Source: Candidatus Melainabacteria bacterium MEL.A1
GTDB lineage: Bacteria > Cyanobacteriota > Vampirovibrionia > Gastranaerophilales > Gastranaerophilaceae
Reading direction: 5' to 3'
Length of the DNA stretch: 64,000 bases
Assembly: GCA_001765415.1 (NCBI GenBank)
Contig: CP017245.1
Span: 1,302,001-1,366,000, forward strand
In this document: one piece after another, positions 39,029 through 48,826 of the stretch
How the letters are laid out: each line of letters begins with the position of its first letter
Numbering within the stretch: position 1 is the stretch's first letter
The notes under the pieces: generated by a model
Databases searched by the model: none
Seen by the model: only the letters and a program-made list of their open reading frames with translations
What the model was told of the DNA's origin: nothing
Position numbers and translations under genes: made by a program

Positions 39029-41383
39029 GTGTTAACTCAAAAAATTACATTCACCCCTGTTGATAATTATAAATTAACTAATAAAGCAAGATCAAAAAAA
39101 GCGAGCCAAGTTAGTGTTTCAACCCCAGAATACTTAAGTATTGATTATTCCAAAATTGCTTTTGGAGCAATGTATGGAGTAAAGCCTAAAAAGATAAATT
39201 TAGATGCGGAAAAATCTAAGTTATTACGGCAGATTACTGAGCTTTTGCAAACAGAAGAACAGGATGTTGATGCTGCTGAAATGACAATGAAAGTTATGCG
39301 CCGTGTAATGAATTTTTTTAGAGAGTCTTTGAAAAAGTATGAAAAAATTCTTAAAGAAGCTGAATTATTATCAGAAAATAAAGCTTTAAATTCACAACAA
39401 AAGCTTGAGGAGATACAAAAATTACAAAAAAGATTATCGCAAGCTTCAAAATTTAAATATAATACTGACGGACCTAAAAATAAAAAACAGGTTGCTGAAA
39501 ATGTTGATTATTTATTGTTGAATAGGTTGAAGTCTGCAGTAGTTGAGGATGATTTTAACTTACAAAAAGTTTTGACCGATTATTACAGTGGTTTGAAAAA
39601 TATTTCAAAAATTGAGGATTTAAATAAACAATATCCGAAAATTAAAACTCCAACTTCTCCTAAAGAAGTTATCGCTAAAAAAATTGAAAGTGTTTTAAAC
39701 CGTGATTTTTATGAGGGGTTGGGCGAGCATATGGGGTCTTTGAAAGAGGCCAGTGAATATTGTCTAAAACCTATTAGCGGATTGGTTTACGATATTGCAC
39801 AAAAATATAAAGTTGATCCAATCCCATTGTTTAAGGCGGTATTCCCTCATACTACTGCCAAAATATTTGAGAGATATGGAAGTATTGCAACCAGTGGAAT
39901 GTCTTCAATTCCTGAAGTTCGTAAGATTAAAACTCCGCAGGTAAGTCATTTAGACTTGAAACTTTTGAGTATTGATTTTGATGATTTTGTAACTTCAACG
40001 GTTAGAAAACATTATTTTGAAGGTCAAAAGTTGAATGAAGTGATTTATGAGAAAGATGGAGTTTCAATTCCGTTATTAGAATTGAGAAATTCTGATTATA
40101 AGTTTGAAAAAATGCCAGAAAAAGTTCGAGCTTTTGTTAAAACGGGTGAAGTTCTTGACTATGCCCAAAAAGATTATGATAATTTTGATGTAAATCAATT
40201 TAGAAAAAGATTAGACTTCTTTGCAAATGGTGGAGTTGGCGAAAACGAAGAAATCTTGAGTAAAATTATTGATTTTGACGGATGTGATTTTACTCCTGAA
40301 GATACTAAATTTTTAACAAAATTTTTGAGGGAGTTGGATGCAGTAAGAGTTGGTAAAAAATCTATAGCAGAAGCAGTTGAATATATCAATGAACAAGATA
40401 TAGCTCCTAAGGGAACAAATAAATTAAATGAAATTGCAAGGCAAAAGGCAGAAGAAGATATAAAAATCAGACAAAAAGTTTCTGCAGAATTAAGTTCTGT
40501 AAAAAAAGATTTTGATAATGTAATGAATATTCTTTATCAAAATGATTTAGCGGATATTGCGAACTCTTGTGCAGTGTATCGCCCAAAACATATAGAGAAT
40601 TGCGAAGATGCAAAATATTTGATTTCGTTGATAAATAAAAATATTGATAAAGAAACTAAAAAGCTCAATAGAGATGCTGTTGAACAAAGTATTATGCGTT
40701 GGGATACCTACAATTTCTATAAATCTGAGGGTAAGACAAGTGATGAAGTTTTGGCAAAAGCCGAAAGATTTGCAAGGCAGGATGATGGCTCTATTGATAT
40801 TGATAAAGCTGGTCAATATTTAATAAATTCGGAAATTGTTAAAATGTATCCGGAAAGTCTAAAATACTCAAAATATCCAGATATTTTAGAAAAAATTATG
40901 GAAAAAACAGCAAGCTCAAGTGAAGCTATAAAATATATATGCAGATATGAAGATTATATGAACTTAAGTTCAACGGAAAAAGCTCAACTTTCAAACTTTA
41001 TTGATATGTTTGATCAGAAAAATTATGTCGATAAGGCCATTTTGAAATCGATATTGGAACAAGATTACTTGAACGTAGATACACCTGTCCAAATAAAAAC
41101 TTCGGGAACTGAAGCTGTTACTGCGACATTTAGTGCTAAAGCTAAAAAAGCAATTGCAGATAAATATAAATATCCAACTTGCATTACTTACCTTAAGGAT
41201 TTTGAAAATGCTTTAGCTAACTTTGCTGGGGAATGGGGTTCTTCTGGTATAAAGAAAACAGGTAAAAATAATAATGCTTTGAGATATAAAATGGAATTAA
41301 AAGTTACAGGAAAAGATGATAGATTATTCTCAAGCAATAATGATTACTACTTTGATGTGTTCTCGGATAAAGGTTTTCACTAG
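39029..41383 (+). CDS. Very large helical protein of unknown function
   Basis: A 784-residue, highly charged, largely helical protein with no recognised domain. It starts with GTG (AAAGGA lies 8-13 nt upstream); the N-terminus has KITFTPVDN and then IAFGAMYG near residue 45. Long helices with Lys/Glu/Leu rhythm (residues 60-150) may form coiled coils. No signal peptide. A bidirectional terminator follows. Third of three unassigned genes in a row; together they may be an accessory island anchored at tRNA-Ser. Confidence 0.6.
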   Translation: MLTQKITFTPVDNYKLTNKARSKKASQVSVSTPEYLSIDYSKIAFGAMYGVKPKKINLDAEKSKLLRQITELLQTEEQDVDAAEMTMKVMRRVMNFFRESLKKYEKILKEAELLSENKALNSQQKLEEIQKLQKRLSQASKFKYNTDGPKNKKQVAENVDYLLLNRLKSAVVEDDFNLQKVLTDYYSGLKNISKIEDLNKQYPKIKTPTSPKEVIAKKIESVLNRDFYEGLGEHMGSLKEASEYCLKPISGLVYDIAQKYKVDPIPLFKAVFPHTTAKIFERYGSIATSGMSSIPEVRKIKTPQVSHLDLKLLSIDFDDFVTSTVRKHYFEGQKLNEVIYEKDGVSIPLLELRNSDYKFEKMPEKVRAFVKTGEVLDYAQKDYDNFDVNQFRKRLDFFANGGVGENEEILSKIIDFDGCDFTPEDTKFLTKFLRELDAVRVGKKSIAEAVEYINEQDIAPKGTNKLNEIARQKAEEDIKIRQKVSAELSSVKKDFDNVMNILYQNDLADIANSCAVYRPKHIENCEDAKYLISLINKNIDKETKKLNRDAVEQSIMRWDTYNFYKSEGKTSDEVLAKAERFARQDDGSIDIDKAGQYLINSEIVKMYPESLKYSKYPDILEKIMEKTASSSEAIKYICRYEDYMNLSSTEKAQLSNFIDMFDQKNYVDKAILKSILEQDYLNVDTPVQIKTSGTEAVTATFSAKAKKAIADKYKYPTCITYLKDFENALANFAGEWGSSGIKKTGKNNNALRYKMELKVTGKDDRLFSSNNDYYFDVFSDKGFH

Positions 41384-41414
41384 ATTCAAATTTGCACAGA
41401 TATAAATATAAAAC

Positions 41415-41445
41415 AACAGACCGCTTTTCTTAGCGGTCTGTTTAT
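41415..41445. terminator. Bidirectional terminator
   Basis: AACAGACCGC/GCGGTCTGTT stem with a 7-nt loop, T-rich on both sides, between the converging 39029 and HEAT genes. Confidence 0.85.
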
Positions 41446-41482
41446 TAATCCTTTTTGTTTAAAATCTGTGTTTGTAACTTGA

Positions 41483-42340
41483 TTAGAAAGTTGTTGCAGG
41501 TTTCTTTTGAGCAGTTGCTCCTGGAATTGATTGCCAGTTTGCTGCCATAATTTTCTTGAATGATTTTAAAGCTGTATCTTCAAGTTCACCTAGTTCTTCA
41601 GCTTCCATAATCAATTCTCTTAATGGAAGTAATGCTCTTTGATCTCTAAGTACACCTAAAGCAGCAGCAGCACCAGCTCTAACCAATTCGTTTTCTTCAC
41701 GATTTTTCATTACATCAATCAATGCAGGAACTGCTTTTGTATCATTCAATTTCCCTAATGAAGTAACTGCGTAAATTCTTACGTTAACCCATTCGTCATA
41801 TAACATATTAATAACTTTATCAACAGCTTTTTTGTTTCCGATTTCACCCAAAGCACGAGTTGCATCACATCTTACGTTAACTTTTTCGTGGTCTAATGAT
41901 GCAATTAAAGCATCTGTTGCAACATCACCAATTTCAATTAAAGCATCTGTCGCAGTGATACAAACTTGAGGGTTTTCATCATTTAGTGCTTCTACAAGAG
42001 GTTCAACAACAATTTCGCCACCCAAACGACCCAATGCACGAGCTGCACGAACTCTTACATCAACATTTCTGTCTTCACGTAAAGATTCAATCAAATGAAC
42101 TGTAGCTTTTGAGTCACCAAGTTCTCCCAAAGCACGAGCTGCATACAATCTTACAGAGCCGTTTTTATCATGTTTTAATACATCAATTAATGGTTCAACT
42201 GCTTTTGAATCGCCCATTTCACCAAGAACACGAGCTGCATTATATCTAACTTTTTCAGAGTTACTTGTTTTAAGATCTGTCAATAATTCTTCAAAAGATT
42301 TTTTAACTTGTTTTTTCTTGCTGTTCACACTAATTGTCAT
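41483..42340 (-). CDS. HEAT-repeat protein (phycobilisome-lyase-type repeats)
   Basis: A 285-residue solenoid of about eight HEAT-like (PBS lyase) repeats of 31 residues, each of the form RxxAARALGELGDSKAVxxLI. Related proteins attach bilins in cyanobacteria, but many act only as scaffolds. No pigment genes are present, so a scaffold role is more likely. GGAGGA lies upstream of the ATG at 42340, favoured over a frame start seven codons earlier. It converges with the 39029 gene. Confidence 0.85.
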   Translation of the reverse strand: MTISVNSKKKQVKKSFEELLTDLKTSNSEKVRYNAARVLGEMGDSKAVEPLIDVLKHDKNGSVRLYAARALGELGDSKATVHLIESLREDRNVDVRVRAARALGRLGGEIVVEPLVEALNDENPQVCITATDALIEIGDVATDALIASLDHEKVNVRCDATRALGEIGNKKAVDKVINMLYDEWVNVRIYAVTSLGKLNDTKAVPALIDVMKNREENELVRAGAAAALGVLRDQRALLPLRELIMEAEELGELEDTALKSFKKIMAANWQSIPGATAQKKPATTF

Positions 42341-42660
42341 TAAGTTTTTCCTCCAACACAATATTTTAAACTTTCTACACGTTACTTATTTATAAAAAAT
42401 TTCGAGATTAAAATATTGCCTTTTTTACCTACTTATATTAATTTTTATTAACATTCTTTTTGTTTTCATAAAAAGTGCAGTCACGAGTTAAAATTTTTCT
42501 TTAAGGGTAAAACTCACACTTTATATTTTTAATATAACATATTTTCTATTCTTTGTCTTAATTCTGTGCAAAAAACATGTAAAATTGCTATTTTGTTTTT
42601 CTAATAATTAGTGTCTTTCAATTATAATAATACTATTTTTGTAACAAAAATTTATAATTA
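42341..42660. other. AT-rich spacer, no gene seen
   Basis: About 320 bp, very AT-rich, between the HEAT gene start and the histidine kinase stop on the same strand. It should hold the HEAT promoter. I see no conserved structure or coding frame. Confidence 0.6.
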
Positions 42661-44319
42661 TTACTCCCCATAGATAGTAATAATAAATTCGCTACCCTTA
42701 CCAACTTCACTATTTACAGTAATTTCCCCCTTATGTCTTTCAATAATCTTTGAACAAATTGCCAAACCAAGCCCTGTTCCAACCCCAACTCCTTTAGTTG
42801 TAAAACCTGCTGAAAATATCTTGTTGAGCTGATTTTGGGGGATTCCTTTTCCGGTATCTTTTATCTTAACTATAAGCTTTTTATCTTTATATTCAGTGGT
42901 AATTGTAATAGTTCCTTTGCCGTCAATTGCCTGACAGGCGTTAATTAAGATATTTGTGAATACTTGATTTAGCATGTTTGGAAAGCATTTAATAGCGGGG
43001 ATTTCACCGTAATTTTTTATAATATCAATTCTGTTTTTTGTTTCGTGTCGGATTAATTCCAAAGTTAAATCGAGTTCTTTATTAATATTAGCCTCTTGAA
43101 GTTCAGCCTCGTCAAGTCGAACGAATTTTTTTAAAGAGGTAACAATATTGCTGATACGGTTAACCGCTTCTTTATCAATTTCATTTATATCGGTCAACAT
43201 TTCTTTCAAGTCGGTGTCTTCTATTGAGCCAAGCAACTTTGCGACAATTCCATTATTTGATTTTATTGAAGCTACCGGAGTATTAATTTCGTGAGCAACG
43301 CCAGCTACAAGTTGACCTAGAGATGCCATTTTTTCGGAATTTATCAATTGAATTTGCGTTTCTTTCAATTCTTTCATTGCGCTTTTGAGTTCTTTAACAG
43401 TTTGAATATTTTTCTGATAAAGTTCTGCACGAGTGATTGCGTTGGATAATTGAGAAGAAATTGCATCCAGAATTTCTATTTCTTCTGTCAATTCTCGTTT
43501 TTGATAACTGAGTAAAACTATCACGCCCATTAGGTTTTGCATATGATGAACAGGAATAATTATTCGCAAAACAGGTTCTTTGAAAGGTTTTGCACCAACA
43601 TATTCAATAATAGAATTAGATATTGTAATCTCTTTATTATTAATAGTTTCCATTGTTTTTTCATCAAAACTTATTGGTGTATTTGTTTTGGATTTTTTTT
43701 CACCATAAACTTCTTCAATTTCGAATTTATTACCGTTGGTTTTTGCGTAATAAGCTTTGTATGCACTAAACATTATTGCAAGTTCTTTCAATGCAGATTG
43801 AAGAATTTGGGATATATCAATACTTTCTCTAATATTGTTTGAAACTTTATTTATGAGTGCAATTCTGATTGCCTGACTTTGTGCTTTTTGTTTAATTTTT
43901 TGTAAATCTTCGTTTTCTTCAACCAAATTATTGATTTTTTCGGTTAATTTTTTGTTTTCTTCATAAACATCTTCCAACTTATTTTGCGCACTAACATCCG
44001 TAAAGAAAATTATTGTGTAATTTCCTTTTTTAATTGCTTGCAAATCGTAATAATAAATTCTATTTAATTCTGATTGATAGGAAATTCTTGCAAAAAAATC
44101 TTCTTTTGAAATTACTGCATGATAGATGGGAGAATAGATTTCGATGTTTTCGGAATTTAGCGGACAGATATTAAAGCTTGAATGATGAGAGAGTTTTTTT
44201 ATGTTTGTAAAATCTTTAAACCACCTTTTAAAAGTGTGGTTTCGATATACGACTTCACATTTTTTATTCAAAATTATTACAGCATCCCTAAACTGCCTGA
44301 AAAAATCAAACTTCTTCAT
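42661..44319 (-). CDS. Sensor histidine kinase with PAS and GAF domains
   Basis: A 552-residue cytosolic kinase: PAS-like N-terminus (residues 1-115), coiled coil (about 120-150), GAF domain (about 160-310), HisKA with phospho-His in GQLVAGVAHEINTP near residue 340, and HATPase_c with ILINACQAI (N box), IKDTGKGIPQ (G1) and GTGLGLAICSKII (G2). No membrane span, so the signal is probably internal. No response regulator is adjacent: it is an orphan. TATAAT lies 7 nt before the ATG, without an SD. Confidence 0.9.
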   Translation of the reverse strand: MKKFDFFRQFRDAVIILNKKCEVVYRNHTFKRWFKDFTNIKKLSHHSSFNICPLNSENIEIYSPIYHAVISKEDFFARISYQSELNRIYYYDLQAIKKGNYTIIFFTDVSAQNKLEDVYEENKKLTEKINNLVEENEDLQKIKQKAQSQAIRIALINKVSNNIRESIDISQILQSALKELAIMFSAYKAYYAKTNGNKFEIEEVYGEKKSKTNTPISFDEKTMETINNKEITISNSIIEYVGAKPFKEPVLRIIIPVHHMQNLMGVIVLLSYQKRELTEEIEILDAISSQLSNAITRAELYQKNIQTVKELKSAMKELKETQIQLINSEKMASLGQLVAGVAHEINTPVASIKSNNGIVAKLLGSIEDTDLKEMLTDINEIDKEAVNRISNIVTSLKKFVRLDEAELQEANINKELDLTLELIRHETKNRIDIIKNYGEIPAIKCFPNMLNQVFTNILINACQAIDGKGTITITTEYKDKKLIVKIKDTGKGIPQNQLNKIFSAGFTTKGVGVGTGLGLAICSKIIERHKGEITVNSEVGKGSEFIITIYGE

Positions 44320-44326
44320 GCTAACT

Positions 44327-44332
44327 ATTATA
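44327..44332 (-). promoter_or_regulatory. -10 element of the histidine kinase gene, leaderless geometry
   Basis: TATAAT ends 7 nt before the ATG; no SD. Confidence 0.6.
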
Positions 44333-44406
44333 TTTCATTTTAAAAAACTGGGCAATTTGTAAAACATGTTCCAATATGTTGTTGTGGAAAATTTTTAGGA
44401 GGCAAC

Positions 44407-44616
44407 ATGCTACAATTTATAAAACTGGGAAACATTATAAAAGAAATCCGTCAAAAAAGAGGAATTGATGAAAAAGCAATGGCAAAACAAATAAATGTTT
44501 CTGTCAGTCGATATCGAGAGATTGAAAACGGAAATGCAATTTATAATTTTTCTACGCTCATAAAAATTGCCAATATATTAAAAGTGGATTTACCTGAAAT
44601 CTTTAAAAAATGGTAG
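44407..44616 (+). CDS. XRE-family helix-turn-helix protein (small)
   Basis: A 69-residue single HTH: IIKEIRQKRGIDEKAMAKQI, then VSVSRYREIENGNAIYN, then LIKIANILKVDLPEIF. AGGAGG lies 5 nt before the ATG. It is divergent from the histidine kinase and converges with holB (gap 2 bp). Target unknown. Confidence 0.8.
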   Translation: MLQFIKLGNIIKEIRQKRGIDEKAMAKQINVSVSRYREIENGNAIYNFSTLIKIANILKVDLPEIFKKW

Positions 44617-44618
44617 TT

Positions 44619-45485
44619 TTATAAAATCAATTTAAAACTCAAGGTTTCGACGATTGTTTGGATATTAATGTTCAAACGGTTTTCTTGTTTAGCTTTTTCA
44701 ATGGCTTTCAAATCTGCAATCAGTTTAACTTTTAGCGATAAATTATCAATATTAGCTTTTAAAAGAAATTCAATATAATTTTGCATTTGTGTAAAAACAA
44801 TTTGCGGTTCAATCATTTTTGCCAAATCCAAAATTTTGTCATTAAAATCTAAAACTTCATTTCTCTCAAGTTCCAAATATCCATCCATTGCATCTTTTAC
44901 AAATGAGAAATCTCTGTCTTCGTCTTGCATAGACGGAACGTAAAAACATTGCGCACGAGAAACAACAGTCGTAATCATATCTGACTTGTCTTTTGTTAAA
45001 AAGAAAAACGTTGTGTTTGAAGGTGGTTCTTCAAAAGTTTTTAATAAAGCATTCGCAGCATCAGCTTGAAAATTAAGCTGGTTTAAACCTGCAACATTTC
45101 CTTCTTTGTCTTTGTCACAGAAGATTAAAACCCTGTGGTAATCAGAAGTTACGAGCAAGTCATTTTTAATCATTCTTGCCTGATCAATAGAAATAACAGT
45201 TTTTGAATTATCATCTGATGGTTTGTTGTCAACTTTGGAGATTGTTAAAACCGCAGGATGATTGTTTTCTCTAATCCATTTGCAATTCAAACATTGGCAA
45301 TCAGGAGTGTGATCTCCTGTACAGTTTAGCATTCTTGCGATTTCCAAAGCCAAATCGTACTGAGCTTGAATATCTGAACCATAAAATAATATACAATGCG
45401 CAATATTTTTGCCGGTAGAATTTATGCCGTTATTAAAATATTTCATTAAAAATGGGTATTTTTCGTTAATTTCTGAAAAGTGCAT
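44619..45485 (-). CDS. holB: DNA polymerase III subunit delta'
   Basis: The 288-residue clamp-loader delta' subunit (AAA+). It has the Cys-rich zinc module CTGDHTPDCQCLNC near residue 50, a degenerate P-loop (YGSDIQAQYDLA instead of GxxGxGKT, as usual for delta'), LLKTFEEPPSNTTFFF near residue 148, and the sensor-like MITTVVSRAQC near 170. AGAGGT lies before the ATG. It overlaps the end of holA by 20 bp, in the operon purB-holA-holB. Confidence 0.88.
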   Translation of the reverse strand: MHFSEINEKYPFLMKYFNNGINSTGKNIAHCILFYGSDIQAQYDLALEIARMLNCTGDHTPDCQCLNCKWIRENNHPAVLTISKVDNKPSDDNSKTVISIDQARMIKNDLLVTSDYHRVLIFCDKDKEGNVAGLNQLNFQADAANALLKTFEEPPSNTTFFFLTKDKSDMITTVVSRAQCFYVPSMQDEDRDFSFVKDAMDGYLELERNEVLDFNDKILDLAKMIEPQIVFTQMQNYIEFLLKANIDNLSLKVKLIADLKAIEKAKQENRLNINIQTIVETLSFKLIL

Positions 45486-46425
45486 TTTCTACCTCTTTTT
45501 CAACATCTAGTGCAAGTCCGGCTTTTATGCGAAATTCTGCCTCTGTCAAGTTTTCCTTTAATTTAACTAAATCTTTTAAATTATTTTTTTTGAGTTTTTG
45601 CAATGTTAATTTTACAACATACTCGTGCATTCCTGTCATTCTTGAAAGTTCCATAAGAGAAGAATTTTGCCCTCTTGCCTTCAATATAATCCAACGTCTG
45701 AGCATAGTTTGTAATGTTGACAAGATTTCTAACGGATATCTTGTGTCAAGAAGTTTTCTGTATTCCAAAAGAGCTTTGTCTTTTTCGTTTTCCATAAGGA
45801 AATCTGAAAAAGCAAACAAATCTTCATTAGAAATGCAGATTTCTTTAACCATATCGGCGGTGACAATATCTTTTGGATAGGCGAAAAGTTTGAGTTTGTC
45901 GAGTTCTCCATTGATTTGTCTAAGGTTATTCCCTATTTGTGAAATTATTGCAGTTAGTGCATTTCTATCAAGTTTAATCCCTTTTGATTTACCTTGTTTA
46001 GTAATCCAACTTTCAAGCTCAATAGTTTTGTATGTCGGGATAAGCGGACATTCTTTTGCGTTGTATTTCTTTAAGATTTTAAATAATTTTTTACGAGCAT
46101 CAATCTTTTTACCTTCGTTTCGTGGAAGTTGTGCAACAAAAGCAATATCAAGGTTTTCGTTATTATTTTCTAAGGCTTCTTCAATTTCTTTAAGTTCTTT
46201 TTCATCAAAAGCTTTAGAGAAATAATCAAGACAATTTATGACAATAAGCATCTTCCCAAACATCATGGGTTGAGAACGCAAAATAGAAATTAAGTCTGGA
46301 AATTTTGGACAATCATAGGTTTTGAAAGACATTTCAAGAAAGTTTTTATCAAGTCCCTTCTTTAGTTTTTCAACCTCTTGTTCGATGTTGTAATCTTCTT
46401 CGCCATAGAAAAAATATATTGCCAT
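45466..46425 (-). CDS. holA: DNA polymerase III subunit delta
   Basis: The 319-residue clamp-loader delta subunit, which opens the beta clamp. It shows YFFYGEEDYNIEQEVEKL at the start, the RSQPMMFGKMLIVI block near residue 50, and the C-terminal DNA_pol3_delta helices (DLVKLKENLTEAEFRIKAGL). The start lies 5 bp beyond the purB stop, so it is co-transcribed. No strong SD; a TATAAA hexamer lies 4 nt upstream. Confidence 0.88.
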   Translation of the reverse strand: MAIYFFYGEEDYNIEQEVEKLKKGLDKNFLEMSFKTYDCPKFPDLISILRSQPMMFGKMLIVINCLDYFSKAFDEKELKEIEEALENNNENLDIAFVAQLPRNEGKKIDARKKLFKILKKYNAKECPLIPTYKTIELESWITKQGKSKGIKLDRNALTAIISQIGNNLRQINGELDKLKLFAYPKDIVTADMVKEICISNEDLFAFSDFLMENEKDKALLEYRKLLDTRYPLEILSTLQTMLRRWIILKARGQNSSLMELSRMTGMHEYVVKLTLQKLKKNNLKDLVKLKENLTEAEFRIKAGLALDVEKEVENALFRN

Positions 46426-46430
46426 ATTAT

Positions 46431-47726
46431 TTATATTCCTAAAACTCTTGAATATATTATGTCTACATTTTTTAGAAAGTCAGATTTGTCAAAGATTGCA
46501 TCAATTTCTTTTGGAGTTAAAAGTTTTTCTACATCTTTGTCGTTCAAGAGATTAATCCTGAAATCGCCATCATTTTCAAACGCATCAAGAGCGTTTCTTT
46601 GGACTAATCTATATGCGTCTTCTCTTGTTAATCCTTTTTCAATAAGTTTCAATAAAACTCTTTGAGAATAAACAATTCCACCGAATTTGTTTGTGTTTTT
46701 CAACATATTTTTTTCATGCACAACAAGATTTTTTACAACTCCGTTAAATCTATTCAGCATAAAGTCAACTAAAGTCAAACTGTCTGGAAAAATTATTCTT
46801 TCGGCGGAACTATGAGAGATATCTCTTTCATGCCATAATGGAATATTTTCCAATGCAACGATAGAATTTGCTCTTACAACTCTTGCCAAACCGCACAAAT
46901 TTTCGGAGAGTACAGGGTTCTTTTTGTGAGGCATTGCAGATGAACCTTTTTGTTTTTCGCCAAATCCTTCCTCAACTTCCAAAACTTCAGTTCTTTGCAA
47001 GTGGCGAATTTCTGTTGCGAATTGTTCTATTACGCTTGCAATTAAGGCTAATGACTGCATAAAGTATGCGTGATAATCTCTTGCAATGATTTGTGTAGAC
47101 ATTCTTGCAGGTTTTAAGTTTAGCTTTTTGCAAGTCACTTCTTCAACTTCTGGAGGAATATTGCTATAAGTCCCGACAGGGCCTGAAATTTGACCAACTC
47201 TGATTTCGTCAAGAGCGTGGACAAAGTTATTTCTTTGTCGTTCCAAAATATCTATCCAGTTGCAAATTTTTACGCCAAAAGTCATAATTTCTGCATGAAC
47301 ACCGTGAGAACGCCCGATACAAACAGTTTCTTTATGCTTTTTAGCCAAATCTTTCATTGATTGAATAGTTTCATCCAAATCTTGAAGAATTATTTTTCCG
47401 CTATCTTGGATTTGTAATGCAAATGCGGTATCAATTACGTCAGAACTAGTCATTCCGACGTGCATATATTTTGCCAAATCTCCTAAACTTTCGTTTACGC
47501 AGGTCAAAAATGCGATGACATCGTGCTTTACTTCTGCTTCGATTTCGTCAATTCTTTCGACATTGAATTTCGCTTTTTTCTTTAATTCTTCAACATCTTG
47601 TTTTGGGAAAGTTCCTAAATCCGCATAAGCCTCAGCTACTGCAATTTCCACATTTAGGTAGTATTGGAACTTTGAGTTCAAATCCCAAATATTTTTCATT
47701 TCTTCACGTGAATATCTATCAATCAT
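46431..47726 (-). CDS. purB: Adenylosuccinate lyase
   Basis: PurB splits fumarate from SAICAR and adenylosuccinate in purine synthesis. The 431-residue product (fumarase/aspartase superfamily) has the HVGMTSSDVIDTA block near residue 87, the RSHGVHAEIMTFG His region near 140, and the signature GSSAMPHKKNPV near residue 263-274. It heads the purB-holA-holB run. TATAAT lies 6 nt before the ATG; no SD. Confidence 0.95.
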   Translation of the reverse strand: MIDRYSREEMKNIWDLNSKFQYYLNVEIAVAEAYADLGTFPKQDVEELKKKAKFNVERIDEIEAEVKHDVIAFLTCVNESLGDLAKYMHVGMTSSDVIDTAFALQIQDSGKIILQDLDETIQSMKDLAKKHKETVCIGRSHGVHAEIMTFGVKICNWIDILERQRNNFVHALDEIRVGQISGPVGTYSNIPPEVEEVTCKKLNLKPARMSTQIIARDYHAYFMQSLALIASVIEQFATEIRHLQRTEVLEVEEGFGEKQKGSSAMPHKKNPVLSENLCGLARVVRANSIVALENIPLWHERDISHSSAERIIFPDSLTLVDFMLNRFNGVVKNLVVHEKNMLKNTNKFGGIVYSQRVLLKLIEKGLTREDAYRLVQRNALDAFENDGDFRINLLNDKDVEKLLTPKEIDAIFDKSDFLKNVDIIYSRVLGI

Positions 47727-47732
47727 AGGAAA

Positions 47733-47738
47733 ATTATA
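47733..47738 (-). promoter_or_regulatory. -10 element of purB, leaderless geometry
   Basis: TATAAT ends 6 nt before the ATG; no SD. Confidence 0.6.
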
Positions 47739-47841
47739 ACATAAATAATTATTGAGAAAAACTTATTCAGCGCAATATTTCTTTACAAAAATAGCAATTA
47801 TTTAATACGTAAATACTTTATATATACAAGAGAGGATAACT

Positions 47842-48303
47842 ATGAGTGACGTAAAACAGGTTCAAAATACGGTAATGACTGAAAGTGACTTTAATAAAAG
47901 TCCGCTTAAAAATGTAATGTCATATCAACAATATTTTACTAATGCTCTTAAAAGTCAATCTGCATTCACATTTGCAAAATTTGATCCTCAAAAAGCTTTT
48001 TATGAAATGCGAATGGAGGCTTATGACAAGCATCAAAAACAATCGGAAGCTGCTATTGCAAATTATAAAGAATTAGAGGCTCAATATAAAGCTCTTTTGG
48101 GACAACAAACTTCTATTAACAACAGTTTGATGTCAAAATATCAGGTTTCTAACAAAAATGATTTGATTAATACTATGAGTGCAAGTAATTCGCTATTTGA
48201 TCAGGGTGTTTATAATAAAACCTCAAATTCTGTAAACGAAGCTTATACAAAATTTATTGCAGCTTTGCAGAGTGCAAATTATCAGACACATAGGATTGTT
48301 TAA
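47842..48303 (+). CDS. Protein of unknown function with coiled-coil middle
   Basis: A 153-residue protein, not recognised. Residues about 58-95 (EMRMEAYDKHQKQSEAAIAN and onward) are a likely coiled coil; both ends are Ser/Asn-rich. No signal peptide or membrane span. GAGAGGA lies before the ATG. It resembles in composition the 53615 product (Ser/Asn-rich ends around helices). Its own unit between purB (divergent) and rpsO. Confidence 0.55.
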   Translation: MSDVKQVQNTVMTESDFNKSPLKNVMSYQQYFTNALKSQSAFTFAKFDPQKAFYEMRMEAYDKHQKQSEAAIANYKELEAQYKALLGQQTSINNSLMSKYQVSNKNDLINTMSASNSLFDQGVYNKTSNSVNEAYTKFIAALQSANYQTHRIV

Positions 48304-48416
48304 AAATCTGTAACATGTTTTTATTTTCATGCTTGCAATTTTTCCTTTAATATATTATCATGCAACTTGTAGAGTGCTTACGCCAATAATCACTCAACAA
48401 GAAAAGGAAAATTAAA

Positions 48417-48680
48417 ATGAACTTAAAAAACAAACAAGAAATCGTAAAAACTTACGGTAAGAACGAAAAAGATACTGGATCTACAGCAGTTCAAGTTGCT
48501 ATGATGAGCCAAAAAATTTCAGAACTTACTGAACACCTAAAATCTAATCAAAAAGATTTCGCAACCAAAAGAGGTCTTTTGATGATGGTAGGTAAAAGAA
48601 AAAGATTACTTTCTTATTTGAAATCTCAAAATCTTGATGAATACAGAGAATTAATCAAGAAATTGGGTATCAGAGGTTAA
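48417..48680 (+). CDS. rpsO: 30S ribosomal protein S15
   Basis: The 87-residue S15 binds 16S rRNA helices 20-22 in the platform. [20 protein letters not shown] near residue 21 and [17 protein letters not shown] near 57 are the signature. AAAAGGAAA lies 5 nt before the ATG. A 110-nt leader with TTGCAA and TATTAT-like boxes precedes it, where S15 commonly autoregulates; no pseudoknot is assigned here. Confidence 0.97.
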   Translation: MNLKNKQEIVKTYGKNEKDTGSTAVQVAMMSQKISELTEHLKSNQKDFATKRGLLMMVGKRKRLLSYLKSQNLDEYRELIKKLGIRG

Positions 48681-48773
48681 TAACTCTCGTGTCTTTCGCT
48701 ATTTAGGCGGAAGTGAAAATTTCTTTATGAACGTAAGCGAATTTAGAAATTTGAGAGGTAATATCTAGGATTT

Positions 48774-48803
48774 ACAAAAGACTGTCGTTTGGCAGTCTTT
48801 TGT
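48774..48803 (+). terminator. Rho-independent terminator after rpsO
   Basis: ACAAAAGACTG/CAGTCTTTTGT stem with an 8-nt loop, then GTTTT. It lies 90 bp after rpsO and 24 bp before hydF. Confidence 0.85.
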
Positions 48804-48826
48804 GTTTTATGTTGAGGAAAATAATA

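Noticed and set aside
41483-42340. Bilin lyase for photosynthetic pigments
   Set aside because: Only the generic HEAT repeat is present and no phycobiliprotein or photosystem gene is seen.
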